DNA of 39,331 bases from Variovorax sp. (GCA_004210915.1 SEGS01000028.1:1-39331), one strand, 5' to 3'; numbered from the stretch's first letter, positions 9,306-17,849 are shown. A program made the numbers and translations. The notes: a model not told the origin generated them from the letters alone.

Positions 9306-10892
9306 TCAAGGCTTGATGGTCATCCACTTGAAAGGCATGAAGTTGTCGGCACGCTGCGTCAGCGCGACCTTCTTGCTCACGCCCCAGGCCAGCGATTGCT
9401 GGTGCAGCGGCAGATGGCCGATGTCGTCCGTGTGGATGGTGAAGGCTTCGGCGATCAGGGCCTGGCGTTGCGCCTTGTCGGTGTTCGATTTGATCTTGCC
9501 GATCAGGTCGTCCAGCTTCGGATTGCAGTACGAACCCAAGTTGAACTGGCCGTTGCCCGATTTGTCATCGGGGCAGCGCATCAGTGCATCCAGCGCGTTG
9601 TGCGAGTCGTAGGTGGTCGGCGTCCAGCCCAGCAGGTAGAAGCTGGTGTCGCGGCGCAGGATCTTGGGGAAGTAGGTGCCCTTGGTCTCTGCAGCGAGGT
9701 TGACCTTCACGTTAATGCGCGCCAGGTTGGCGGCGACGGTTTGGCAGATCTGCCCGTCGTTCACGTAGCGGTCGTTCGGGCAGTTCATCGTCACTTCGAA
9801 GCCGCTTGGGTAGCCGGCATCGGCCAGCAGCTTCTTGGCGCCTTCGACGTCATACGGCAGCCGCTTGTCCTGCCCCTCGGTCCAGCCGTTGATGCCGGGG
9901 CCGACCATCAGCGCCGTCGGGCGCGACGCACCGCGCATCACGGTGCGCTGGATGCCGTTGATGTCGATGGCCTGGTAGAAGGCCTGGCGCACGCGCTTGT
10001 CCTTGAACGGGTTCTTGCCCTTCACGCTGGAGTAGAGCAACTCGTCGCGCTTCTGGTCCATGCCCAGGAAGATGGTCCGCAGTTCCGGGCCCACCACGAC
10101 CTGCGCGTTGGCGCTGCTGTTGATGCGTGCGATGTCCTGCACGGGCACGGGTTCCATCACGTCGACCTGGCCGGACACCAGCGCAGCGACGCGCGTTGCG
10201 GCATTCGAGATGGGCGTGAAGACCACTTCCTGCGCGTTGCCTTCGATCTTGCCCCAGTAGGTGGCGTTGCGCACGAAGGTCGTCCGCACGTCGGGTTGCC
10301 GCTCGCGCACGCGGTACGCGCCGGTGCCATTGGCTTTGAACGATGCCGTGTTCTCGATGCCCTTGCGGCGGTCCACCGGCTTCTCGGCCTTGTTCTCTTC
10401 ACACCACTTCTTGCTCATGATGGCGAGGTCGGACAGCACATCGGGCAGGATCGGGAACGGGCCCTTGGTCACGATGTCGATCGTGTGGTCGTTGACCTTG
10501 CGGACCTCCTTGATGTCGTTGACCTTGGCCTTCACGTCCGAACCGTCGCCGGCCGCACGCGCGACGCTGAAGATCACGTCGTCGGCGGTGAACGGGGTGC
10601 CGTCGTGGAATTGCACGCCCTTGCGCAACTCGAAGCGCCAGACGTCGGGTCCGGTCTGCTTCCATGACGTGGCCAGCGCGGGCGCCAGGCTCAGGTCCTT
10701 GTTGCGGTCGGTCAGGCCTTCGTAGACGTTCAGCGTGATCGAGAGCTGGAGCGACTCATTGAGCGAGTGCGGATCGAGTGAAAGAGCGTCCCCCTGGTTG
10801 GCAATGCGGATGGTCTGCGCATTGGCTATGAAACTCATGGCACTCAACGCAGACACGACGGCCGCTGCAGCCAGTTTTTTCTTGAAAGTCAT
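9306..10892 (-). CDS. Periplasmic substrate-binding protein 1, SBP_bac_5 (DppA/OppA) family
   Basis: 528 residues with a signal peptide (MTFKKKLAAAAVVSALSAMSFIANAQ). Family landmarks include NVYEGLTDRNKDLSLAPALA near the N-terminus and the FHDGTPFTADDVIFS block, where the substrate-binding lobe begins. The ATG at 10892 has GAGGAG about 7 nt upstream; the frame opens earlier but lacks a signal sequence there. It is a paralogue of SBP2 in the same operon. They share long near-identical runs such as RTIFLGMDQ-RDEL, SSVKGKNP-KD-RVR, YQAIDIN-IQR and KKLLADAGYP. The two may bind different peptides or conjugates and dock on the same B/C permease pair. It is encoded directly after an M20 amidohydrolase, which could cleave the imported ligand. 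The actual ligand is unknown. Confidence 0.92.
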   Translation of the reverse strand: MTFKKKLAAAAVVSALSAMSFIANAQTIRIANQGDALSLDPHSLNESLQLSITLNVYEGLTDRNKDLSLAPALATSWKQTGPDVWRFELRKGVQFHDGTPFTADDVIFSVARAAGDGSDVKAKVNDIKEVRKVNDHTIDIVTKGPFPILPDVLSDLAIMSKKWCEENKAEKPVDRRKGIENTASFKANGTGAYRVRERQPDVRTTFVRNATYWGKIEGNAQEVVFTPISNAATRVAALVSGQVDVMEPVPVQDIARINSSANAQVVVGPELRTIFLGMDQKRDELLYSSVKGKNPFKDKRVRQAFYQAIDINGIQRTVMRGASRPTALMVGPGINGWTEGQDKRLPYDVEGAKKLLADAGYPSGFEVTMNCPNDRYVNDGQICQTVAANLARINVKVNLAAETKGTYFPKILRRDTSFYLLGWTPTTYDSHNALDALMRCPDDKSGNGQFNLGSYCNPKLDDLIGKIKSNTDKAQRQALIAEAFTIHTDDIGHLPLHQQSLAWGVSKKVALTQRADNFMPFKWMTIKP

Positions 10893-10920
10893 GGAGGTAC
10901 TCCTCAGGGGTTGGAACAAG

Positions 10921-12180
10921 TCAGGCGGTGGCCGGGGCCACCGTTGCGGAAAACGCGGCGGAGGTGTCCGTCGCAAGTGGCATGCCCTGCTCGATCAGTC
11001 CGGCATGGAGCGCGGCGCCGAGCGGCAGGATGTCGTCATTGAAGTCGTAGCGGCTGTTGTGCAGGAAGGCGCCACCGCGCGCGTCCTGCCCGATGCGCAG
11101 ATAGGCGCCAGCTTTCTTCTGCAGCATGAAAGAAAAATCCTCGGCGCCCATGCTGGGCTCCATGTTCCGGTCGACGTTCGGTGCGCCGACCAGCGACTCG
11201 GCCACGTCGGCGGCAAACATCGCCTCGGGCGCGGTGTTGATCGTCGCCGGGTAGATGCGCTCGTAGCGGATCGTCGCGGTGGCGCCGAAGCCGGCAGCGA
11301 CGCTGCTGCACAGTTCGCCAAGGCGTTGCTCCACCAGCGCCTGGACACGCGCGCTGAAGGTGCGCACGGTGCCCACAAGCGTGGCGCTGCCCGGCACCAC
11401 GCTCATCGCGCCGAGGTCGCCGGCCTGCATCGCACAGATGCTGACGACCGCGGCATCGATCGGGCGCACGTTCCGCGAGACGATGCTTTGCACGGCGGTG
11501 ATGATGTGCGCCGAGGCCACGACCGGATCGACCGTCAGGTACGCGTGCGCACCATGGCCGCCCTTGCCCGTGATCTCGATCGTGATGCGGTCCGCCGCCG
11601 CCATCATGGCGCCGCGGTTGATGCCGACAGTGCCCGCCGGCATCCCGGGCCAGTTGTGCATGGCGTAGACCGACTGCACGGGAAAGCGATCGAACAGACC
11701 GTCTTCGATCATCACGCGCGCGCCGGCGAAACCTTCTTCGCCGGGCTGGAAGATCAGGACAGCCGTGCCATCGAAGTTGCGGGTTTCGGCCAGATAGCGG
11801 GCAGCGCCGACCAGCATGGCGGTGTGGCCGTCATGGCCGCAGCCGTGCATGAGACCGTCGTTGGCCGAGCGCCAGGCGAAGTCGTTGTCCTCGCGCATCG
11901 GCAGTGCGTCCATGTCGGCGCGCAGACCGATCATGCGTCCGCTGGTGGTCGAGCGACCACGGATGACGCCCACCACCCCGGTCTTGCCTATCCCTGCGTG
12001 GATCTCGTCGACCCCGCAGGCACGCAAGGCTTCCTGCACGCGGCCGGCCGTGTACACCTCTTCGAAGCCGAGTTCGGGGTGCACGTGCAAGTCGCGGCGG
12101 AAGGCCGTCAGTTCCGGATAGAAGGCCGCGATGTGCGCGAATGCCCTTCCGCTGGCCTGCAGGCGCGGCGCGGCGATCAC
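10921..12180 (-). CDS. M20-family metallo-amidohydrolase (hippurate hydrolase / N-acyl amino acid hydrolase type)
   Basis: 419 residues. M20 hydrolases cleave amide bonds of N-acyl amino acids, hippurate or short peptides with one or two metal ions. Visible are LRADMDALP (86-94), the metal-binding HGCGHDGH (112-119), the general-base and metal site QPGEEG (145-150), a dimerisation-domain region around AADRITIEITGKGGHGAHA, and the late metal-ligand block MGAEDFSFML. There is no signal peptide, so it is cytoplasmic. The start is a GTG one base after the stop of the DppB-type permease gene, so the two are tightly coupled. Lying between transporter genes, it probably hydrolyses the imported compound. 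Likely substrates are acyl-amino acids or dipeptides; which one cannot be told from sequence. Confidence 0.9.
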   Translation of the reverse strand: MIAAPRLQASGRAFAHIAAFYPELTAFRRDLHVHPELGFEEVYTAGRVQEALRACGVDEIHAGIGKTGVVGVIRGRSTTSGRMIGLRADMDALPMREDNDFAWRSANDGLMHGCGHDGHTAMLVGAARYLAETRNFDGTAVLIFQPGEEGFAGARVMIEDGLFDRFPVQSVYAMHNWPGMPAGTVGINRGAMMAAADRITIEITGKGGHGAHAYLTVDPVVASAHIITAVQSIVSRNVRPIDAAVVSICAMQAGDLGAMSVVPGSATLVGTVRTFSARVQALVEQRLGELCSSVAAGFGATATIRYERIYPATINTAPEAMFAADVAESLVGAPNVDRNMEPSMGAEDFSFMLQKKAGAYLRIGQDARGGAFLHNSRYDFNDDILPLGAALHAGLIEQGMPLATDTSAAFSATVAPATA

Positions 12181-12181
12181 G

Positions 12182-13162
12182 TCAATGCCCTCCCGCCTTG
12201 CCGACGCGCAAGCGGGGATCGACCACGAAATAGAGCAAATCGACGACGAGGTTGATGACGACGAAGATCAGCGCGATCAGGCACAGGTAGGCCGCCATGA
12301 CCGGGATGTCCGCGAAAGTCACGGCCTGAATGAAGAGCAGGCCCATGCCAGGCCATTGAAAGACCGACTCGGTGATGATCGCGAAGGCAATCAGGCCGCC
12401 GAGTTGCAGGCCCGTGATGGTCATCACCGGCACCAGCGTGTTCTTGAGCGCATGCCCGAAATGGATCGCGCGGTTCGACAGGCCGCGCGCCCGCGCGAAC
12501 TTGATGTAGTCGGTGCGCAGCACCTCGAGCATTTCGGCGCGCACCAGCCGCATGATCAAGGTCAACTGGAAGATGGCCAGCGTGATTGCCGGCAGCACGA
12601 TGTGGTGCCAGCCTTTGAGGGTCAACAGCCCCGTGCTCCACCAGCCGAGCTGCACCGTCTCGCCACGCCCGAAGCTTGGAAACCAGCCCAGGATCACGGC
12701 GAAAACGAGGATCAGCAGGATGCCGATCAGAAAGGTCGGCAACGATACGCCGAGCAATGAGACCGTCATGAACACCTGGCTCATGAAGGTGCCGCGGCGC
12801 AGCGCCGTGTAGACGCCCATCGGAATGCCGATCACCAGCGCCAACACGGCGGCAACCAGCGCGAGTTCGAGCGTCGCAGGAAAGCGTTCCCCAATCAGCC
12901 GCGAGACCTTGCTGCCCTGGCGCAGGCTGAGGCCAAATTCGCCCTGCGCAGCGTTCGCCAGGAAATGCCAGAACTGGACGAAGAAGGGTTTGTCGAGCCC
13001 GAGGCCTTCGCGGAGTTCGCGGATCTGCTCGGGGGTCGCATCTTGTCCAAGGAGGAACACGACCGGGTCGCCCACGTACTGGAAAAGAAGGAAGGCGATG
13101 AAAGCAACCGTGACCATCACGATCACGGCCTGGATCAGGCGGCGCAGGACGAAAGCAATCAT
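12182..13162 (-). CDS. Peptide-type ABC transporter permease, DppB/OppB
   Basis: 326 residues. The N-terminus MIAFVLRRLIQAVIVMVTVAF is the family's first helix, followed by the periplasmic loop with GLDKPFFVQFWHFL and the BPD_transp_1 domain. The EAA-type loop reads TDYIKFARARGLSNRAIHFGHALKN, split by a helix turn, and the C-terminal ending DLLYFVVDPRLR is typical of DppB proteins. It forms the translocation pore with the DppC-type subunit at 8332-9243. It starts 113 bp downstream of SBP2, beyond two hairpins, and its stop is followed after one base by the GTG of the amidohydrolase gene. Confidence 0.92.
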   Translation of the reverse strand: MIAFVLRRLIQAVIVMVTVAFIAFLLFQYVGDPVVFLLGQDATPEQIRELREGLGLDKPFFVQFWHFLANAAQGEFGLSLRQGSKVSRLIGERFPATLELALVAAVLALVIGIPMGVYTALRRGTFMSQVFMTVSLLGVSLPTFLIGILLILVFAVILGWFPSFGRGETVQLGWWSTGLLTLKGWHHIVLPAITLAIFQLTLIMRLVRAEMLEVLRTDYIKFARARGLSNRAIHFGHALKNTLVPVMTITGLQLGGLIAFAIITESVFQWPGMGLLFIQAVTFADIPVMAAYLCLIALIFVVINLVVDLLYFVVDPRLRVGKAGGH

Positions 13163-13208
13163 TCAGCAAGAAGAGTGAGCGGGCATGCTAGCAGCAGCAA
13201 GGGGCATG

Positions 13209-13268
13209 CCCGGGGCGGGCTTCCCCGGGGTCGCAAATGGTGCAGCCCGTGCATCGCCACGGGCTGCA
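13209..13268 (-). other. Two hairpins between SBP2 and the DppB-type permease
   Basis: Directly after the SBP2 stop is an 11-bp perfect stem TGCAGCCCGTG/CACGGGCTGCA (13241-13268) with a 6-nt loop. A second, 7-bp stem CCCGGGG/CCCCGGG (13209-13229) with a 7-nt loop follows. Read on the minus strand there is only a short ATTT after the first stem, so full termination is unlikely. Such structures often keep the binding-protein message abundant relative to the permease message. Confidence 0.65.
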
Positions 13269-13275
13269 GGGAGCT

Positions 13276-14856
13276 TCAATTCACCTTGATGAGGCGCCAA
13301 TCGAGACGGTTGTCTGCGCGATGCACCACCTCGATGTTCTTCTTCATGGCCCAAGGGATCACCTGGTTGTAAAGCGGCAGGTAGGCGACATCGTCATGCG
13401 ACAGGACCAGCGCCTTCTCAATCAACTCGTTGCGCACCTTGAGGTCGGTCTCGACCTTCGTCCGCTCGATGAGCGCATCCATCTGCGGGTTGGAATAACG
13501 ACCCACGTTGTAGTTGCCATCACCGCCGGCGCCGACCGAACGAACCAGTGATTGCAGGCTGTACAGCGCATCGAAGGTCGGCACGCCCCAGCCCAGCATG
13601 TAGATGCTGGCTTCGTAGCGCTGGATCATCGGGAAGTAGGTGACCAGCGGCAGCGTGCGCAGCTTGGCCTTGACTCCGGCACGGGCCCACATGGCCGTGA
13701 TGGCCTGGCAGACCGCTTCGTCGTTGATGTAGCGGTTGTTCGGGCAAGCGAAATCGACCTCGAAGCCTTGCGGATAGCCCGCGTCGGCCAGCAACTTCTG
13801 TGCGGCGGCGACGTCGTAGGGCCAGCGCGCGTCGGCCTTCTTGGTCCAGCCGTTCACTTGCGGCGAGATCAGCGTTCCCGTCGCCTGACCCAGACCGCGC
13901 ATGGTCACGCGCTGGATCGCGTTGATGTCGATGGCCTGGTACAGCGCCTTGCGCACCCGGGCGTCTTTCAGCGGATTCTTGCCTTTGACGCTGGAACCCG
14001 GCAGTTCGTCGCGATGCTGATCCATGCCCAGAAAGATCGTGCGGTTCTCTGCCCCATCCATCACCTTCATGTCGGGGTTGCTGCGGAGCCGGCCCAGATC
14101 CTGCGGACCGGGGTCGAGCACGAGATCGGTTTCGCCAGACAGCAATGCCGCGAGCCGCGTAGGCGCCGACTTGATCGGCGTGTAGAGGATCTCGGTGACG
14201 TTGGTCGGGTTCTTGCCCCAATAGTTAGGGTTGCTCACCAGCACCAGGCGCTGGTCGGGCTGCCACTCCTTGACCATGTAAGGTCCGGTACCCATCGCAT
14301 TGCGATGCGCGAAGGTCTCATCAGGCGTCTTGATGTCTTTGGGCTCGACCGACTTGTTTTTCTCGGCCCACGCCTTGCTCATGATCCGCAACTCGGTCAG
14401 TTGGTTGACCAGGGTGGGCGTTGGCGCCTTCAACAGAATGTCCACCGTGTTTGCGTCCACCTTCACGACCTTGTCGATCCCCTGCGCGAACACTGCGTAG
14501 TTGGAGGTCTTGGACATCGAGCGCGTGAGAGAGAACACCACGTCGTCTGCGGAGAAGGGAGAACCGTCGCTGAACTTCACACCGCTTCGCAAGGTGAGGC
14601 GCATCTGGGTTGGCGACACCAGCGTCCAGCTCGTGGCCAGTTGAGGCTCCGGCTTGAAAGTCTTGCTGTTGTAGTAGACCAGCGCGTCATAGATGGCTGC
14701 ATGCACGCCATTGCCCAGAGCATTGTTTTGGGAGTGGATGTCGAGCGTCGGAATGTCGCTCGCACTGGACCATTTGAAGGTCTTGGCATTCAGGGGCGAC
14801 GCGGCGAGCGTCACAGCGGTCGCCGCTGCCGCGATCCAGGCAAGTCGAATGTTCAT
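13276..14856 (-). CDS. Periplasmic substrate-binding protein 2, SBP_bac_5 (DppA/OppA) family
   Basis: 526 residues, secreted by an N-terminal signal peptide (about residues 1-24, ending near SPLNAK). The SBP_bac_5 landmarks are AIYDALVYYNSKTFKPEPQLA, split around residue 60, and FSDGSPFSADDVVFS. This is the first gene of the seven-gene peptide-type operon and has a good ribosome-binding site (GAGG, about 6 nt). A sigma-54-like promoter lies 30-50 bp upstream. It is a clear paralogue of SBP1, with shared blocks in the middle and C-terminal lobe (for example RTIFLGMDQHRDEL, SSVKGKNPLKDARVR, LLADAGYPQGFEV). The differences in the C-terminal lobe suggest distinct ligands. The ligand is not identifiable here. 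Confidence 0.92.
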   Translation of the reverse strand: MNIRLAWIAAAATAVTLAASPLNAKTFKWSSASDIPTLDIHSQNNALGNGVHAAIYDALVYYNSKTFKPEPQLATSWTLVSPTQMRLTLRSGVKFSDGSPFSADDVVFSLTRSMSKTSNYAVFAQGIDKVVKVDANTVDILLKAPTPTLVNQLTELRIMSKAWAEKNKSVEPKDIKTPDETFAHRNAMGTGPYMVKEWQPDQRLVLVSNPNYWGKNPTNVTEILYTPIKSAPTRLAALLSGETDLVLDPGPQDLGRLRSNPDMKVMDGAENRTIFLGMDQHRDELPGSSVKGKNPLKDARVRKALYQAIDINAIQRVTMRGLGQATGTLISPQVNGWTKKADARWPYDVAAAQKLLADAGYPQGFEVDFACPNNRYINDEAVCQAITAMWARAGVKAKLRTLPLVTYFPMIQRYEASIYMLGWGVPTFDALYSLQSLVRSVGAGGDGNYNVGRYSNPQMDALIERTKVETDLKVRNELIEKALVLSHDDVAYLPLYNQVIPWAMKKNIEVVHRADNRLDWRLIKVN

Positions 14857-14887
14857 GCAAACCTCAATAAATATCGGAGAGCGGACT

Positions 14888-14905
14888 ATGCAACAGCCGG
14901 GCCAG
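14888..14905 (-). promoter_or_regulatory. Candidate sigma-54 (RpoN) promoter for the peptide-type operon
   Basis: On the minus strand the sequence CTGGCCCGGCTGTTGCAT matches the -24/-12 consensus TGGCACG-N4-TTGCW with a single change (A to C). The invariant GG (14903-14902) and GC (14891-14890) are exactly 10 bp apart, as required. Predicted transcription starts near 14878, giving a 22-nt leader that contains the SBP2 ribosome-binding site. Upstream, GCACC (14923-14927) and GGTGC (14948-14952) form an inverted repeat that could be part of an activator site. RpoN control would suggest nitrogen-limited expression. Confidence 0.6.
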
Positions 14906-14973
14906 TTTTAGTTACAGAGAAAGCACCAATCCGGGGCGAAATCTTCCGGTGCTAGCGCTACGCAAAAGCCAAT

Positions 14974-15006
14974 AAAAAAGCCGCCCGGCTTGCACCGGGC
15001 GGCTTT
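14974..15006 (-). terminator. Rho-independent terminator of the porin gene
   Basis: A perfect 12-bp stem AAAGCCGCCCGG/CCGGGCGGCTTT with a 6-nt loop (14989-14994) lies about 40 nt after the porin stop codon. On the minus strand it runs into an uninterrupted T-run (complement of the A-run at 14974-14979). This is the strongest terminator in the window and separates the porin from the peptide operon downstream. Confidence 0.92.
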
Positions 15007-15046
15007 CGATCGTACGGATCAGATGCTGGCCGAAGCCAGCGTCAGA

Positions 15047-16366
15047 TCAGAACGAGTGACGGATACCGAAGTCGTAACCGACTGCCTTGCGGGGCAGGTC
15101 ACCAGCGATGAAGCCAGGGTTCTTGGCGGCGCCGCCAGCATTGCCGTAGTTGTTGGTGCTGTTAGCAACCAGACCGCCGAGATAGTTCACGTCGTTCTTG
15201 TTGCGCGTGTAAGCAGCCGTGGCGTACAGGGCAGTGCGCTTCGACAGGTTGTGCACGTAGCCGATGGCCAGCTTGTTAGCCTTGGGCTCGTTGTAGTTGC
15301 CCGCGCCGAAACCAAACGGCGACAGAGGAACCAGACCACCTTCCTTGTACTTCACGTGCGAGTAGGAGGCACGGATCAGGCCAGCGCCGACCGGTGCGGT
15401 CACGCCCAACAGGTAGCCGTTGTACTTGTCGGTCACCGAAGCGGTGCCGTCAAGATCGTTCACAGCCTTGAACTTGTTGCGAACTTGCGAAACTTCACCG
15501 AAGAGCTTCACGACGCCGAAATCGTACGAAGCGCCGAGGTTGGCGGTTTCAGCACGGTTCAGAACGCGCGTGTTGTACTCGCCGCCCGGGAAGAAAGGCG
15601 AAACGATGGTCGTTTCGCTGTCAGCCAGGGTGCTACGGCCGTAAGCCACAGCGATGTCCAGCGGGCCATTGGCGTAGCCGAAGCGGCCGCCGATGTAACG
15701 ACCGTTGGCGGTGTTTTCCGTCACGCCACCGACTTCGCTCTTCACATTCTCATGCAGGCCGTACTGAACTTGGCCGTAGAAGCCGCCCAGGTTCTTCGGC
15801 AGGAAGTAGCCCACGGTGTTGCTTGCACGCACGTAGTTGCCGTTGCCGATGCCAGCGCTGCCGCCGACGGTCGAGATCAGGTTGGTGCCCGAACCGTTGG
15901 TGCCGAACGGATCGAACACGGTGTCGTTCCAGAAGGTCGGGGTGTAATCACGGCCGAGGCGGATTTCACCGAAACCACCGGACAGGCTCACGGTCGAACG
16001 ACGCTGGAAGCTGGCGACGCCCGTAGCGCCGTCATCATTGCTGATGGGAGCTTCGAGCCAGAAGCTGGCTGCCAGGCCACCACCGAGGTCTTCCGTACCA
16101 CGGAAACCGAGGCGGCTCGAGTTGTAACCCGAATTGCGCATAGCCCAGTTGGACTGCTTGCCGGAGAACGTTTGTGCAACGCCCAGAACGGTCGGCACGC
16201 CAGTGAACGGGTTCACCACAACCGTAGGAACGATTTCGGTGTAGTTGGAAGTGGTCGACTGGTAGCTGATGGCGGCGTCAACGATACCGAACAGCGTCAC
16301 CGACGACTGAGCCGAGGCAACACCAGCAGCAGCGAGGGCAGCCAGAGCAACTAGGGATTTTTTCAT
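15047..16366 (-). CDS. Outer-membrane porin, Burkholderiales OmpC-like (Porin_4 family)
   Basis: 439 residues. A 20-residue signal peptide (MKKSLVALAALAAAGVASAQ) is followed by SSVTLFGIVDAAISYQ, the typical first strand of beta-proteobacterial trimeric porins. The chain is rich in alternating Gly/aromatic strands (SRLGFRGTEDLGGGLAASFWLE, split around residue 75; GEIRLGRDYTP) and ends in GIRHSF, with the terminal Phe needed for outer-membrane assembly. It acts as a general diffusion channel for small hydrophilic solutes. ATG 16366 has GGAGA about 9 nt upstream; the frame opens five codons earlier but without the signal sequence. It is monocistronic, with its own terminator, and divergent from coq7. 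Codon use looks more biased than in neighbours, as expected for an abundant protein. Confidence 0.95.
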   Translation of the reverse strand: MKKSLVALAALAAAGVASAQSSVTLFGIVDAAISYQSTTSNYTEIVPTVVVNPFTGVPTVLGVAQTFSGKQSNWAMRNSGYNSSRLGFRGTEDLGGGLAASFWLEAPISNDDGATGVASFQRRSTVSLSGGFGEIRLGRDYTPTFWNDTVFDPFGTNGSGTNLISTVGGSAGIGNGNYVRASNTVGYFLPKNLGGFYGQVQYGLHENVKSEVGGVTENTANGRYIGGRFGYANGPLDIAVAYGRSTLADSETTIVSPFFPGGEYNTRVLNRAETANLGASYDFGVVKLFGEVSQVRNKFKAVNDLDGTASVTDKYNGYLLGVTAPVGAGLIRASYSHVKYKEGGLVPLSPFGFGAGNYNEPKANKLAIGYVHNLSKRTALYATAAYTRNKNDVNYLGGLVANSTNNYGNAGGAAKNPGFIAGDLPRKAVGYDFGIRHSF

Positions 16367-16641
16367 TGCAAGTTTCTCCAAGGTTAAACATAGGGCTCCG
16401 GTGCGAAGGGTTCACTGTGCTGCGCACTTTTTATGAACCCACCGGACCCCGGGCCAACCTCCTTTTGGGAAGTTGTTGCTATTGCACCAGACCCACCGCG
16501 GCAGGGCAAAGAAATTCGGCCTAAATGTCGGTGCTGCCGAGCGTTTCGTTGCAACAGTGCAACACGGCACAAATGCCGCCCTGATTCCATGATGCGAAAT
16601 GTTGTCGAGGCATGCGCGCTGCAATCCAAGAGAACTTCACA
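16367..16641. promoter_or_regulatory. Divergent control region between porin and coq7
   Basis: 275 bp without a supported gene. On the minus strand (porin side) two weak promoter candidates can be drawn: TTGCCC-17 bp-TGCAAT near 16480, and TTGGCC-16 bp-CATAAA near 16440. Neither is strong. On the coq7 side there is an inverted repeat GTTGC-aacagt-GCAAC (16548-16563) and a small hairpin CGGCA/TGCCG (16565-16578). A long porin leader of roughly 60-100 nt, open to small-RNA control as for other porins, is plausible but not shown. Confidence 0.4.
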
Positions 16642-17283
16642 ATGGCGGCTATGAACCGTTCACTCGATTCCGCTTTGGGCGCTGCCGACGCGGCCTTGCG
16701 CACCCTGTTCGCTCGACCGCATGCAACGCGGCCGCTTCCGCTGCCTACCGAGCCGTCCCCCGGTCTCGATGAGGCGCAACGGCGCCAGGCCGGCGCCCTG
16801 ATGCGGGTGAACCATGTTGGCGAGGTGTGCGCTCAGGCGCTGTACACCGCTCAGGCTGCGGTGACGCGCGAACCCGCGCTGCGCGCGCACTTCATTGCCG
16901 CCGCGCACGAAGAAACCGATCACCTGGCCTGGACGCGGCAACGGCTGGAGGCTTTGGGCGCCCGGCCCTCGTTGCTCAATCCACTCTGGTACGCAGGCGC
17001 TTTCGGCCTCGGTTTGATCGCCGGCCGGTTGGGCGGCGATCGGCTCAGCCTGGGCTTCGTGGCCGAAACGGAGCGCCAGGTCGAAGCGCACCTCGACAGC
17101 CACTTGACGCGCCTACCCCTGGAGGACACCGCTTCACGCGCGGTCGTGGCCCAGATGAAAGCCGATGAAGCGCGTCACGCCGCCGAGGCCATTGAAGCGG
17201 GCGCGGTGGAATTGCCGGCGTCCTTCAAAGCCCTGATGCGTTTGTCGGCCCGCGTGATGACCACGGTGGCCCACCGCATTTGA
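16642..17283 (+). CDS. coq7: 3-demethoxyubiquinol 3-hydroxylase (Coq7, di-iron monooxygenase)
   Basis: 213 residues from the chosen ATG. Coq7 hydroxylates demethoxyubiquinol with O2 in the penultimate step of ubiquinone synthesis, at the inner membrane. The di-iron ligands are in place: Glu61 in [12 protein letters not shown], Glu91 and His94 in AHEETDH, Glu142 or Glu144 with His150 in [10 protein letters not shown], and Glu176 with His179 in ADEARHA. An amphipathic or membrane-contact stretch (about 112-130, [20 protein letters not shown]) separates the two halves. The frame is open to an ATG at 16612, and an ATG at 16651 is also possible. 16642 was chosen as a compromise with AGAG upstream. 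It converges with the osmC-like gene, only 6 bp between stops. Confidence 0.93.
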   Translation: MAAMNRSLDSALGAADAALRTLFARPHATRPLPLPTEPSPGLDEAQRRQAGALMRVNHVGEVCAQALYTAQAAVTREPALRAHFIAAAHEETDHLAWTRQRLEALGARPSLLNPLWYAGAFGLGLIAGRLGGDRLSLGFVAETERQVEAHLDSHLTRLPLEDTASRAVVAQMKADEARHAAEAIEAGAVELPASFKALMRLSARVMTTVAHRI

Positions 17284-17289
17284 GATTTG

Positions 17290-17739
17290 TCAGCTTTCGA
17301 TCAGGTCGAAGCTGGTCGTGATTTCTGCGGTTTTCCCCAACATGATGCTGGCCGAACAATAGGTGTCGTGACTGAGCGCAATGGCGCGCTCGACGGCGGC
17401 TGGCGGAATGCCCTTTCCCGCGACGGTGAAGTGCATGTGAATTTTCGTGAACACCTTGGGATCCTTCTCTGCGCGCTCGGTGGTCAGCTTGACGCTGCAG
17501 CGATCCACGCGATGGCGCCCGCGCTTGAGAATGAGCACCACATCGTAGGCCGTGCATCCGCCAGTGCCGGCCAACACGGTCTCCATGGGCCGGGGCGCGA
17601 AGTTGCGGCCACCGTTCTCTGGCTTGGCCGCGTCCGCTGCGCCGTCCATCGCCAGCACGTGACCGCTGCCTGTTTCTGCCACAAAGCCCATCGCGGAGCC
17701 CGTGCCGGAGCCGCCGGTCCAACTTACTGTGCATTCCAT
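17290..17739 (-). CDS. OsmC-family protein (YhfA-like)
   Basis: 149 residues from ATG 17739 (MECTVSWTGG). The frame stays open far upstream, but that part is antisense to ilvA. The two conserved OsmC cysteines are present: Cys62 in TGGCTAYDVV and Cys128 in DTYCSAS. OsmC/Ohr proteins use such a pair to reduce organic hydroperoxides. The YhfA-like branch, which this resembles through the GGCTAYD helix and the early MDGA segment, has no well-proven substrate. Cytoplasmic, single-gene unit. Its promoter must lie in 17740-17850, back to back with the small-RNA candidate. Assignment to the family is firm; peroxidase function is inferred. Confidence 0.9.
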   Translation of the reverse strand: MECTVSWTGGSGTGSAMGFVAETGSGHVLAMDGAADAAKPENGGRNFAPRPMETVLAGTGGCTAYDVVLILKRGRHRVDRCSVKLTTERAEKDPKVFTKIHMHFTVAGKGIPPAAVERAIALSHDTYCSASIMLGKTAEITTSFDLIES

Positions 17740-17811
17740 CTTGTTGTGCTCCAAGGACTGACGTGGGTGAAAAATCACGCTTACGTCGATTTGTATGGGA
17801 AATCTGAATGA

Positions 17812-17843
17812 TTTGTTGCAACGCAACAAACACTCGGTATACT
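17812..17843 (+). promoter_or_regulatory. Promoter of the small-RNA candidate, with overlapping 19-bp palindrome
   Basis: TTGCAA (17816-17821), a 16-bp spacer and TATACT (17838-17843) form a good sigma-70 promoter. A perfect inverted repeat TTTGTTGC-AAC-GCAACAAA (17812-17830) covers the -35 box and half the spacer, the expected place for a repressor operator. Predicted start of transcription is near 17850. The palindrome could equally serve the divergent osmC-like gene starting at 17739. Confidence 0.55.
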
Positions 17844-17849
17844 TTATTT

